64,000 nucleotides of DNA, taken from assembly GCA_030656015.1 (NCBI GenBank), contig JAUSNX010000012.1:62001-126000 (forward strand), read 5' to 3'. This document shows, piece by piece, positions 48,205-58,289 of the stretch. The notes under the pieces are model-generated. The model did not search any database, had not been told where the DNA came from, and worked only from the letters and a program-made list of their open reading frames with translations. Numbering within the stretch: the first letter of the stretch is position 1; every line of letters begins with the position of its first letter. The position numbers and the translations under genes are program-made. Source of the DNA: Methanobacteriaceae archaeon (lineage in GTDB: Archaea > Methanobacteriota > Methanobacteria > Methanobacteriales > Methanobacteriaceae).

Positions 48205-48515
48205 GTTATCCTCCCAATAATTTCGCTGCCAAATAAATGGCTAATTAATAATTGTGAATTATTTATCCTGTAATTAAGTAAATAAAATTGTATTTCGCCT
48301 TATAATCATGAAAAATAGTATTGAAAACCTATTTAGACCATTAGAATTGATTTTTAATAAAATTTATTATAGCCTTCGCATATATAAATTAATGCATGAG
48401 AAATCATATATTAATTACCTGAAATTAGGTGAAGAAATTCGGTGAAAATTGATCTTTAAATAATAAACTATAGAAATTACATCCAGATTTTATTTAAAAA
48501 ATTGAGGTTTAAAAA
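48205..48515. promoter_or_regulatory. Divergent promoter region between nuoE-like and CMD genes
   Basis: 311 bases. CATATATAAATTA at about 48378-48390 is a likely TATA box for the plus-strand gene. The 13-base tandem repeat at 48421-48446 lies just downstream. The half nearer to the NuoE-like gene is A/T-rich without a clear element. Confidence 0.4.
48421..48446. repeat. Tandem 13-base repeat near the CMD promoter
   Basis: GAAATTAGGTGAA (48421-48433) is followed directly by GAAATTCGGTGAA (48434-48446), one mismatch. It lies about 30-50 bases after the TATA box, a position for a repressor site, and could regulate both divergent units. Confidence 0.5.
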
Positions 48516-48830
48516 ATGGCTGAAGAATATCCAAAACACCACGTAAGTATAAGAGCCCGGTACCAAGATTATAGTAATGTTTTATCAGATTTAGGAAAAG
48601 TAGTGAGAGAAAGTGGGCCTATTGACCACAAAAACTCCCATCTGATTCAGTTAGCTGCATCCGCTTCCATAAGGTCTGAAGGAGCTGTTCACAGTCACGT
48701 TAAAAGGGCACTTGATGCCGGAGCTACCCCAGATGAGATTTATCATGCCATAATGCTGGCCACTAGCATTATTGGGTTTCCAAGTGTTGCAGCAGCTATT
48801 TCCTGGGCCGACGACATAATAAATGAATAA
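48516..48830 (+). CDS. Carboxymuconolactone decarboxylase/AhpD-fold protein lacking the redox cysteines
   Basis: 104 residues of the CMD/AhpD alpha-helical fold: KNSHLIQLAASASIRSEGAVHSHVKRALDAGATPDEIYHAIMLATSIIGFPSVAAAISWADD. The CxxC of AhpD peroxidases is replaced (RSEGAVHSH), so peroxidase activity is unlikely; the histidine is kept. GAGGT precedes the ATG. It sits between divergent nuoE and fdhD, so a link to formate dehydrogenase is possible but not shown. Confidence 0.82.
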   Translation: MAEEYPKHHVSIRARYQDYSNVLSDLGKVVRESGPIDHKNSHLIQLAASASIRSEGAVHSHVKRALDAGATPDEIYHAIMLATSIIGFPSVAAAISWADDIINE

Positions 48831-48928
48831 ATTTCCCTTATTTTTTTAAAGATTAGATTTTATAACCGGGGGATTCGTTCCCTAAACTAAAATACCCGCA
48901 TATTGTAAATATTTATTCAGGTGCTCCC

Positions 48929-49678
48929 ATGAACATGTATGAAACAGTTCCCGCTATCAAAGTCCGTGCAAATTCTGAATCTGTAATGGAAAAAGTGGTA
49001 AAAGACGAAGAAATAGAATTAATTGCCAATGAAACTTTAAAAAGGAAATTTTCCATTAGTCCAGATTCTCTAAAGGAATTTGCTCTAGGATACCTCCTGG
49101 GAGAAGGTCTCATCCGTTCTATGGATAATGTTAAGGACATTAGAATAGAAGAAAAGACCATTTATGCTCAGGTGGACATGGAAGATTTTGATATAATCCA
49201 GGAACTAGTAGTTGGTTCTGACTGTTTTGGTGGGTGGAGACAAAAAATAGAATTTGTTAATAAGGTAGAATCTGATTTTACAGTAGATAAGCAAACCATC
49301 CTTGACTCCGCCCAGAAATTAAAAGATAGTGCCCATACCTGGCAGGAAACAGGTGGAACCCATGTGGCAGCCCTGGTTTATAAAGATAAATTCTTATCTA
49401 GGGAAGATGTTAGCCGGCACGTGGCCGTGGATAAGGTTATAGGAGCTGGTTTAATAGAAAAAGTGGATTTTAAAAATAGTTACATCGTATACAGTGGCCG
49501 TATGCCCGCCGACATGCTGATAAAAATTGCCCGGGTGGGAATACCAGTACTTACATCTAATGCGGCCCCCACCACATCAGGTTATGCCGTGGCACAGGAA
49601 GCTGGTGTTACCATGGTAGGATTTGTCAGGGGCGACCGTTTTAACATTTACACCCATCCAGAGCGGATTATACTTTAA
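48929..49678 (+). CDS. fdhD: Formate dehydrogenase sulfurtransferase FdhD
   Basis: 249 residues. FdhD moves sulfur from a cysteine desulfurase to the bis-pterin cofactor of formate dehydrogenases. LSREDVSRHVAVDKVIG, YSGRMPADMLIKIARVGIPVLTSNAAPTTSGYAVAQE and GFVRGDRFNIYTHPERI are family hallmarks. The usual CxxC is reduced to a single Cys99 (VGSDCFGG). AGGTG lies before the ATG. Its position next to the NuoEF-like genes supports the idea that these serve a formate dehydrogenase. Confidence 0.93.
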   Translation: MNMYETVPAIKVRANSESVMEKVVKDEEIELIANETLKRKFSISPDSLKEFALGYLLGEGLIRSMDNVKDIRIEEKTIYAQVDMEDFDIIQELVVGSDCFGGWRQKIEFVNKVESDFTVDKQTILDSAQKLKDSAHTWQETGGTHVAALVYKDKFLSREDVSRHVAVDKVIGAGLIEKVDFKNSYIVYSGRMPADMLIKIARVGIPVLTSNAAPTTSGYAVAQEAGVTMVGFVRGDRFNIYTHPERIIL

Positions 49679-49781
49679 AAAAAATACTCCTCGTCTTCTA
49701 TTTTTAAATTAAGATAATAAATAGATAATAAATAATTAAATAAATCAGAAAAATTTTTTTAACAAATAAAAGGAAAATATT

Positions 49782-50366
49782 TCACTCCAACACATTATGC
49801 TTAAGTTTCATATCCTCTTCTGTTTTTTCCATTTTATTCATAAGCTCAGCAATGAAACCATCCAGAACTATGAGCGTTGAAATCTCAAATAAAGTTCCCA
49901 GTGGAGCTAAAGACTGATGTTTTCCACCCATCTGCCGAGTGATATAATCTTTTTCCATATCTATTTTGGTTCGGCCCTTGACAGGTACCACCAAGTCAGA
50001 TAGGCTGGCCAGAGTAGATTCCTCATAAGAAGTAACAGCAATGATTTTAGCCCCTCTTTTGTCAGTGATATTGGCCGTGCTGATAATATAGCTGGTCTCA
50101 CCAGATCCAGATATGGCCACTAAACAATCATCATCGTGAATAGCAGGAGTTATGGTCTCTCCCACCACGTAAACACTAAAACCTAAGTGCATCAATCTCA
50201 TGGCAAAAGCCTTGGCCACTAACCCGGAACGGCCCAATCCCAGCACGAATATATTTTTAGAGGCAATTATGATTTCCATCATTTCATTTATGGTTTCTTT
50301 ATCCAGTTCCCCCGAGACTTCCTGCACATTTTCCATTATTTCATTAATAGCATCATTTATAATCAT
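49782..50366 (-). CDS. hxlB: 6-phospho-3-hexuloisomerase
   Basis: 194 residues, SIS-domain isomerase that interconverts hexulose 6-phosphate and fructose 6-phosphate. In methanogens this works in the reverse ribulose-monophosphate route that makes pentoses. [40 protein letters not shown] and [36 protein letters not shown] form the sugar-phosphate site; [29 protein letters not shown] is typical for HxlB. Converges with fdhD. The synthase partner is not in the window. Confidence 0.92.
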   Translation of the reverse strand: MIINDAINEIMENVQEVSGELDKETINEMMEIIIASKNIFVLGLGRSGLVAKAFAMRLMHLGFSVYVVGETITPAIHDDDCLVAISGSGETSYIISTANITDKRGAKIIAVTSYEESTLASLSDLVVPVKGRTKIDMEKDYITRQMGGKHQSLAPLGTLFEISTLIVLDGFIAELMNKMEKTEEDMKLKHNVLE

Positions 50367-50627
50367 TTTACGACCCCATCATAATTTAAATAATTTTATA
50401 ATCAATATAATCTTTTAATAAATCAAATTTAGATAAATAAAGAATTATAATGCATTTTTAATTTGGATATATAATTCCATAAACACAATACTAAATTATA
50501 ATCAATTGATTCTATATATAAGGTTATGAAATTTTTTATAATTATATTCTCACATATCTTAGGAAATATTTTGATTTAAAAAATAAAAATATAGCTAATA
50601 AAAATAATAGATAATTTTAGAAAACCC

Positions 50628-51491
50628 ATGAAATTTAATCCACTCTTAGGAATTGAAATCAATGGCCAGGCCTTTAGTTACAAATTTTTCCGGACCCTGC
50701 AATTGATATCCCAGACCTGGTCCCAGCGCAAGGCCGCAAAAGAATTGGGTATTTCCGCCCCGGTTTTGAACCGTCGCATACTGGAAGCAGAGGCCAAATT
50801 AGGTTTTAAAGTGGTGGAAAGTACCGGCGCCGGATCTGAACTGACTTCTCAGGGACTAGAAATTCTGGAAAGCCATCACCGTTATTTAACTAAAATGGAA
50901 CCCAATAAAAAACCAGTTATATGTGGAGGGCATATTTCTTCCGGTCTTTTAGCCACACTTGCCGCGGAATTTGGCCTGGACGCAGTAATATATGGCAGCG
51001 ACGATGAGAGCTCATTTTATCTGGCCCAAAAAGAACTCCTGGATATCCTAGCATTGGACGATCCATTAATTGGCTTTCAACGTGATTTAGATTTTACACC
51101 CATTGCTTTTGACCACTTGGTACTGGTATCCAGTCCTGGAGACGAAATAAACAGCTTGCAAGAACTTATAAATTCTCAGTTTATTGCGGTTTCCAGTTCC
51201 TCCCAAAGACTGGCCTGGAAAACATTGCAGGATAGAAAAATTCCTTTTGAAGTAATAAAAAAAGTTAAATCGCCCTATGAAGCTTATAAACTGGTTGAAA
51301 AAGGAGATAATATCCACACTTTCTTAAATGCCAGTTTCTTTTCAGGTAGTGACATTTTAAAAGAAGAAACCACTCACGTAATTAGTCTAGTGCGTTACGG
51401 GGACTTTAACCCGGAAATTGAAACATTTATTGATTTTATACTGGGGCCCGGGCAGAGAATTGTTGAAAATCAGGGTTTTAAGTCGCTTTAA
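50628..51491 (+). CDS. ModE-type HTH regulator with periplasmic-binding-protein-like effector domain
   Basis: 287 residues. Residues 20-75 are a ModE/LysR-like winged helix (FRTLQLISQTWSQRKAAKELGISAPVLNRRILEAEAKLGFKVVE). From about 95 a substrate-binding-protein-like domain follows (PVICGGHISSGLLATLAAEFGLDAVIYGSDDESSFYLAQKELLDILALDDP) instead of the Mop domains of bacterial ModE. No clear ribosome site upstream. Candidate sensor for molybdate, tungstate or another oxyanion controlling the Mo/W genes here; the ligand is inferred only from domain type and context. Confidence 0.75.
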   Translation: MKFNPLLGIEINGQAFSYKFFRTLQLISQTWSQRKAAKELGISAPVLNRRILEAEAKLGFKVVESTGAGSELTSQGLEILESHHRYLTKMEPNKKPVICGGHISSGLLATLAAEFGLDAVIYGSDDESSFYLAQKELLDILALDDPLIGFQRDLDFTPIAFDHLVLVSSPGDEINSLQELINSQFIAVSSSSQRLAWKTLQDRKIPFEVIKKVKSPYEAYKLVEKGDNIHTFLNASFFSGSDILKEETTHVISLVRYGDFNPEIETFIDFILGPGQRIVENQGFKSL

Positions 51492-51516
51492 AATAAATTA
51501 AAAAAAAATTAATATA

Positions 51517-51597
51517 CTATTCAGATTTATTTCGTTTTTTTAATTTGATTATCACCAGAATAATTATTCCTGCGATTATTAAAAGAATTAAAAGCAA
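51517..51597 (-). CDS. Possible 26-residue single-helix membrane peptide
   Basis: A TTG-started frame gives MLLILLIIAGIIILVIIKLK followed by KRNKSE: one hydrophobic helix and a basic tail, the usual shape of small membrane proteins. No strong ribosome site is visible and the base composition is A/T-rich, so a chance frame is quite possible. It lies between the ModE-like and PfkB genes, antisense to both. Confidence 0.25.
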   Translation of the reverse strand: MLLILLIIAGIIILVIIKLKKRNKSE

Positions 51598-51730
51598 ATT
51601 GACGACTTTTCACAACCCAAAAAAAGGAATTGTGTTACTAATATTTAAATTATTATTCTTAATTGAAACAAAATAGCAAATCTTGAAAAATTTTAAGTAC
51701 ATTAAAAACCAACATAAGCCAGGTGATTTA

Positions 51731-52639
51731 TTGAGTTATAATAGGGATTTACTGGCCATAGGCCACACTGCTTTTGACTATATTATACAAGTAGGGGAGT
51801 TTCCAGACCCCAATTCATCAACGGCCATTAAGAAAATGAAAAATCTTCATGGTGGAGCCGCGGCCAACGTAGCCGTGGTTGGATCCAGCCTGGGACTTGA
51901 TACTGACCTTATATCTGCCGTGGGTGGCGATTTTAAAGAATCAGAATACCGAAAATTCTTAAATGATGCGGGGATTGACACCAAGCACATGATAGTGTTT
52001 CCAGAAGACAATACTCCCACTGCATTTGTATTGACTGATGCTAATAACGATCAGATCAGTTACTTCTACTGGGGAGCAGCTAAAAACTTTAAAAATGCTC
52101 CAGTACCAGAAAAGGCCATTGAAAATACTAGAGCCGTGCATCTGGCCACCGGAGACCCCATTTTTAATCGTAAATGTGGGGAAGTAGCTCGGGAGAAAGG
52201 TAAATTAATATCCTTTGATCCTGGTCAGGACCTGCACATGTACTCTCCCGAGGAATTAAAGGAAGTAGTATGCCTTTGTGACATTTTATTTGGTAATCAC
52301 TTTGAAATAGACCGTATAAAAGAAACTCTAGGCATTAACATGCAGGAGCTTCGAGAATGCGGGCCAAAAATTGTGGTAAAGACTTATGGTAAAGAAGGAA
52401 GCACGGTTTATGCTGATGGAAATAATATCAAGGTACAGGCCGTTTTCCGAGAGGCAGTGGATCCTACAGGGGCAGGAGACTCTTATCGTGCCGGTTTTTT
52501 AAGGGCCTATTTAGCAGATAAACCGCTGGAATATTGTGCTAAATTTGCATCAGCCGTTTCTTCATTTATTGTGGAAGCACAAGGCTGCCAGACCAATGTT
52601 CCCGATTATGAAATGGCCTTAAAGAGAATGAATGAGTGA
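51731..52639 (+). CDS. PfkB-family carbohydrate or nucleoside kinase
   Basis: About 302 residues of the ribokinase family. [18 protein letters not shown] is the substrate-side motif, and [19 protein letters not shown] carries the anion hole and catalytic Asp. Related archaeal enzymes phosphorylate nucleosides or sugars; the substrate is not clear. I chose the TTG at 51731 because a perfect AGGTGAT lies three bases upstream; the longer frame from 51683 has no such site. Next gene is thiC, 414 bases on. Confidence 0.88.
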   Translation: MSYNRDLLAIGHTAFDYIIQVGEFPDPNSSTAIKKMKNLHGGAAANVAVVGSSLGLDTDLISAVGGDFKESEYRKFLNDAGIDTKHMIVFPEDNTPTAFVLTDANNDQISYFYWGAAKNFKNAPVPEKAIENTRAVHLATGDPIFNRKCGEVAREKGKLISFDPGQDLHMYSPEELKEVVCLCDILFGNHFEIDRIKETLGINMQELRECGPKIVVKTYGKEGSTVYADGNNIKVQAVFREAVDPTGAGDSYRAGFLRAYLADKPLEYCAKFASAVSSFIVEAQGCQTNVPDYEMALKRMNE

Positions 52640-53053
52640 TTAATAAAATGGATGAAAATTAATTCTTTTACATTCTTATTTTTAAATATTCTATAATCCG
52701 GATTAAAAATTAAAATAATGAGATAATTGAAAAATGAGTGACTACTTTTATTATTTTAGTATATAAAAATATTATAACTATTGTTAATATATACTAGAAA
52801 CTCTAATAAGAGCATACTGGAATCGTCTTATTTATATATAAGGGAAAATTAAAACAGTATATCTTTTATTATGGAACAGAGATATTAACTGCACTATGAT
52901 AGATTATTTACTATTGACTATCATATCAACCATGATATTATTGATAAAGATATTATTGATAAATCTTGATTCCAATATTGCTCCGGCCCCAAAAAGTCTT
53001 GATTATATTTCAAGTAAGGCTGTGAGTTTAAAAATTTAAAAAATGGTGATTCT
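52640..53053. promoter_or_regulatory. Long leader/promoter region of thiC
   Basis: 414 bases, A/T-rich. It has the hairpin ATATCA-acca-TGATAT (52923-52938) and the tandem 15-base repeat at 52934-52963. I looked for a TPP riboswitch core and did not see one. No gene is evident. Confidence 0.45.
52934..52963. repeat. Perfect tandem 15-base repeat upstream of thiC
   Basis: GATATTATTGATAAA occurs twice with no spacer. The first copy overlaps a hairpin arm. Direct repeats at this place may be a binding site for a thiamine regulator of the archaeal ThiR type, but that motif is not confirmed. Confidence 0.5.
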
Positions 53054-54355
53054 ATGACACAAATGGATGACGCAAAGAAAGGCATAATAACAGAGGAAAT
53101 GAAAGCGGTGGCTCAAGCCGAAAACGTTTCTGAAGAATTCATCAGAAAATCTGTAGCTCAAGGAACCATAGCCATACCCAGTAACATAAACCGGGACAAT
53201 GCAAAAGCTGTGGGTATTGGAGCTGGATTAAGAACCAAAGTAAACGCAACTATAGGCACTTCAACCGATATCTGTGACTTCGACTTGGAAGAAGAAAAGG
53301 CCAAAGTAGCCATGGCCCATCACGCTGATACTTTAATGGAACTTTCCGTAGGTGGAGATCTGGATGAAATCAGACAAAGAATTTTAAAAGTCTCTGACTT
53401 ACCAGTAGGAAGCGTGCCTATTTACCAGGCCGCTGTGGAAACCATCCGAGAGAAAGGTTCCTCCATTTACATGGAAGAAGAATCCATGTTCAAAGCCATT
53501 GAAAAACAGGCAAAAGACGGTGTAGACTTCATGGCTATTCACTGCAGTGTGAACAAGGAAACCCTCAAGCGATTAAAAAGACAGGGCCGTGAAGGCGGAC
53601 TTGTAAGTCGTGGAGGAGCTTTTGTATCTGCCTGGATGGTAGAAAATGAAGTGGAAAACCCCCTATACAAAAATTTCGATTATATATTGGAAATCGCCAA
53701 AGAACACGATTTCACTATGTCCATGGCCAACGCCATGAGGGCTGGAGCAATAGCTGATTCAACTGACCGGGCTGGAGTTCAAGAGCTAATTATTTTAGGA
53801 GAATTAGTGGACAAAGCACGAGAAGCAGGTGTACAGACCATTGTAGAAGGGCCGGGCCACATCCCATTAAATGAAATCCCAGCCAATGTAACCCTCCAGA
53901 AAAAACTCTGCAGAGGGGCTCCTTTTTACATGTTAGGACCTATTGTAACTGATATTGGTGCTGGATACGATCACATTGTGTCTTCCATTGGAGCGGCCGC
54001 ATCTGCCGGTGCTGGAGCAGACTTCATCTGTTATGTAACTCCTGCCGAGCACTTAGCTCTTCCTTTCCCTGACGACGTGAAAGAAGGAGTTATTGCCACC
54101 CGTATAGGAGCATATGTGGGAGACATGGCCAAAGGTATTCACAACGGTGAAAAGGATTTAGTAATGGCTAATGCCCGTAAAAAACTCAACTGGGAAGCAC
54201 AATACGACGCATCTATGTGTCCTGCGGAAGCCCGTAAAAAACGGGACGAAAGACCACCAGAAGACCCAGACACTTGTACCATGTGCGGTAACTACTGTGC
54301 GGTCAAAATCGTGAATGAATGGTTGGACAACGCCGAAGTTGACGTGTTTGATTAA
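53054..54355 (+). CDS. thiC: Phosphomethylpyrimidine synthase ThiC
   Basis: 433 residues, archaeal short form. Radical-SAM enzyme that turns aminoimidazole ribotide into the thiamine pyrimidine. [58 protein letters not shown] and [25 protein letters not shown] are ThiC signatures. The C-terminal cluster motif is C408-x2-C411-x3-C415, one residue shorter than the CX2CX4C of bacterial ThiC. GGTGAT precedes the ATG. Stands alone with a long regulated-looking leader. Confidence 0.95.
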   Translation: MTQMDDAKKGIITEEMKAVAQAENVSEEFIRKSVAQGTIAIPSNINRDNAKAVGIGAGLRTKVNATIGTSTDICDFDLEEEKAKVAMAHHADTLMELSVGGDLDEIRQRILKVSDLPVGSVPIYQAAVETIREKGSSIYMEEESMFKAIEKQAKDGVDFMAIHCSVNKETLKRLKRQGREGGLVSRGGAFVSAWMVENEVENPLYKNFDYILEIAKEHDFTMSMANAMRAGAIADSTDRAGVQELIILGELVDKAREAGVQTIVEGPGHIPLNEIPANVTLQKKLCRGAPFYMLGPIVTDIGAGYDHIVSSIGAAASAGAGADFICYVTPAEHLALPFPDDVKEGVIATRIGAYVGDMAKGIHNGEKDLVMANARKKLNWEAQYDASMCPAEARKKRDERPPEDPDTCTMCGNYCAVKIVNEWLDNAEVDVFD

Positions 54356-54734
54356 TTGAAATAATTAATTAAACTCTTTTCATTCTTTATTTAAATAAAA
54401 TTTTTTTAAAAGGAAATATTTTTAATAAATATCTTTTTATATTTCTTATTTTTAAAATATAATAGTTAATATTATTCTTAAATAACTTGAAATAAATAAA
54501 TTAATTTAATCTCATAAAAAACCGAATATTTCTGGTTTTCCTATGTAAGTCTATATTTTTAAAAAAGAAATTTAATTTCATTACTACCTAAATTATTAAA
54601 ATAAAAATAAATCATATAATTAATTATTATAAACTGGTTATTTTATGTTCAATATAAATTATGTTCAATATAAATTTGAGCGAATAATAGCTTAGAAATT
54701 ACATTAATTGACTCTATAAACTTAGGTGATTTGA
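54356..54734. promoter_or_regulatory. Intergenic region upstream of lysS
   Basis: 379 bases, A/T-rich, holding the 16-base tandem repeat at 54645-54676. T-rich stretches just after thiC probably end its transcript. AGGTGAT at 54724-54730 serves lysS. Confidence 0.45.
54645..54676. repeat. Perfect tandem 16-base repeat upstream of lysS
   Basis: ATGTTCAATATAAATT occurs twice head to tail. Each copy contains a TATA-like AATATAAA, so it may be a duplicated promoter core about 60-90 bases before lysS. Confidence 0.55.
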
Positions 54735-56312
<1,578 letters not shown>

Positions 56313-56419
56313 TCTAAAATTCTCAATCTTTATTTTTTGATTTTAATTAATTGGATTTAATTTAGATTAATATTCAAATCATTTAATTCTTAGAATATAA
56401 TTATAAAAAAGTGGTATTT

Positions 56420-56938
56420 GTGAAAGTTAATGTAACTGAAATGGAAGTAATGGATCCTTTGGCCGATTTTGGAGGAGAAAAAATTGACTTAAATGAAATT
56501 CCCTCAAAAATCTCTAAAATTTCCCTTTTTGACAATACCAAACCCCATGCCGATGTTATTCTGGAAACTATTGGTTCTCATTTACTAGACGTGGAAATTA
56601 TTCACTCTGAAAAACCAGCCGGGGCCGGGGCCAGTGATGTACAACTGAAAAAGGCTGCTCAGGGAGATGTTTCTATACTGGCCCTGGGAGACTGTGGTTC
56701 CTGTACCACATGGGTTATTTTAGATGCCATACGACTGGAAAAAGAAGGTGTGGCCACTATATCAATATGTTCCCACAAATTTGCTCCTTTTGCTCGTAAT
56801 CTGGCTCAGGCCCATGGTGCAGATGGTTTAATGATATTGGAAGTGGATCATCCTATTGCTGGTCGAAAAAAAGGCGAAGTGGTTGAAAAAACTCTTAAAA
56901 TAGTTCCTGAGATTAAAAATATTTTAGGAATTAATTAA
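56420..56938 (+). CDS. UGSC-family protein, cysteine (CGSC) form
   Basis: About 172 residues. The motif GDCGSCTTW (C92 and C95) matches the UGSC motif of a family known from bacterial selenoproteins; here both redox positions are cysteine. ISLFDNTKPHADVILETIG, EKPAGAGASD and ICSHKFAPFARNLAQ are other conserved-looking segments. Thioredoxin-like redox chemistry is suggested by the CxxC, but the reaction is not known to me. GTG start at 56420 with GTGGT five bases upstream. Followed 130 bases later by a large partner gene. Confidence 0.75.
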   Translation: MKVNVTEMEVMDPLADFGGEKIDLNEIPSKISKISLFDNTKPHADVILETIGSHLLDVEIIHSEKPAGAGASDVQLKKAAQGDVSILALGDCGSCTTWVILDAIRLEKEGVATISICSHKFAPFARNLAQAHGADGLMILEVDHPIAGRKKGEVVEKTLKIVPEIKNILGIN

Positions 56939-57068
56939 TTTTTCTAGATTTTTTATTTTATTTTTATCAAAACTATATTTATTTCTTCTTATCAAATCTA
57001 ATTCAACGATTAATAAAAAATAATTAATTTTTACCTATCTCCTAATTACAAATAATATGGTAATTTTC

Positions 57069-58262
57069 ATGAAGCAAAAAATTGACAAATCATGTGGCTG
57101 TCTCATTGAAGACATTCAAGGTGAAAGTCCAGGAAAATCTAAAGACAAACAAACTATTGAATCCGTGCAGAAGTCTGACAGATTATGCCCTACTTCAAGC
57201 CAAGATGTAGAAATATTTGTAGATCCCGACGTGGAAAATATGAGCCTTGATTTTTACCAGAAAAAATATACTGATGGCCTACCTATAGTGCCCCCAACCA
57301 GGGAAAAAGTGAATAAATTCTATAAATACTCAGCCTACGAACCTCAAGAAGTGCTGGCCCTGCTCCCTCCCCGACAGGGAAAGGCCACTATAGAGAAAAT
57401 AGCCATAAATGGAGTAATGGCCGGTTGTCTTCCTTTGTTTATGCCCGTTTTAGAGAAGGCCATCCTGGGAATGAGTCAATCCCAGTTTAATCTGGCCGGG
57501 GTCAATGCCACCACCCATCCCGTGGCCATCTGTGCCCTGATAAATGGCCCTATAGCTCAGGAACTGGAAATGAATGTAGGTGCCGGTTGTCTGGGTCCGG
57601 GAAACCTGGCCAATGCCACCATAGGCCGGGCCATAAGGCTTTGTTTAATTAATATTGCCGGGGCCGTACCAGGTATTGGGGACCATGCCACCATGGGTTC
57701 TCCAGCCAAGTACAGTTACTGTTTTGGGGAAAATGAAGAAGAAAGCCCCTGGGATCCACTGCATGTGGAGCGAGGTTTGCCCGCTGGTAGTAGTGCCGTT
57801 ACGGTGCTGGGAATGGAGTGCCCGCATAATGTGAATGACCACCGCAGCAACACTGCTGAAGACGTGCTGGATACCATTGTGCACACCATATCCACTGCCG
57901 GGTGCAATAACAGCCACGTTCCTGGAGAATTAATGGTTATTATGAGTCCGGAGCATGCTGAAACGGTAGCTGGTGAGGGTTGGGCCAAAGAAGATGTTAA
58001 AAATTATATTCATGAAAAGGCCACTGTTCCAGTAGAATTAGGAGATCGGGGTGGCCGTCGATTAGATAAAAAATGGGTAAAAGAAGATATGGTTTCCCTG
58101 ACCAGGTCGCCAGATGATGTTATAGTAGTGGTGGCCGGAGGAGTGGGAAGGCATACAATGGTGGCCCATGGCTTTGGAACTTCCTGTGAGTCTGTTACTG
58201 AGGGTTTGGTCTTAAAGAATGGGAGTTATGCTGGGTCGGTTAAGGATTATCTTAAAAAATAA
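57069..58262 (+). CDS. Conserved partner of the UGSC-family protein
   Basis: About 397 residues. After a Cys-containing N-terminal tail (residues 1-55) the core reads [82 protein letters not shown] and [34 protein letters not shown] know this as an uncharacterised family often found next to UGSC proteins. Several buried Cys and His ([22 protein letters not shown]) suggest metal or redox chemistry. Function unknown. The ATG at 57069 has a weak GGTAA site. Confidence 0.7.
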   Translation: MKQKIDKSCGCLIEDIQGESPGKSKDKQTIESVQKSDRLCPTSSQDVEIFVDPDVENMSLDFYQKKYTDGLPIVPPTREKVNKFYKYSAYEPQEVLALLPPRQGKATIEKIAINGVMAGCLPLFMPVLEKAILGMSQSQFNLAGVNATTHPVAICALINGPIAQELEMNVGAGCLGPGNLANATIGRAIRLCLINIAGAVPGIGDHATMGSPAKYSYCFGENEEESPWDPLHVERGLPAGSSAVTVLGMECPHNVNDHRSNTAEDVLDTIVHTISTAGCNNSHVPGELMVIMSPEHAETVAGEGWAKEDVKNYIHEKATVPVELGDRGGRRLDKKWVKEDMVSLTRSPDDVIVVVAGGVGRHTMVAHGFGTSCESVTEGLVLKNGSYAGSVKDYLKK

Positions 58263-58269
58263 AAGATAT

Positions 58270-58289
58270 GGAAAATATTAGTATTTTCC
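58270..58289. terminator. Bidirectional terminator hairpin
   Basis: GGAAAATA (58270-58277) pairs with TATTTTCC (58282-58289) around TTAG. It lies between two converging genes and overlaps the stop codon of the minus-strand one. T-rich DNA follows on the plus strand. Confidence 0.6.

Noticed and set aside
52640-53053. TPP riboswitch upstream of thiC
   Set aside because: No recognisable CTGAGA or ACCTGA-type core was found in the leader.
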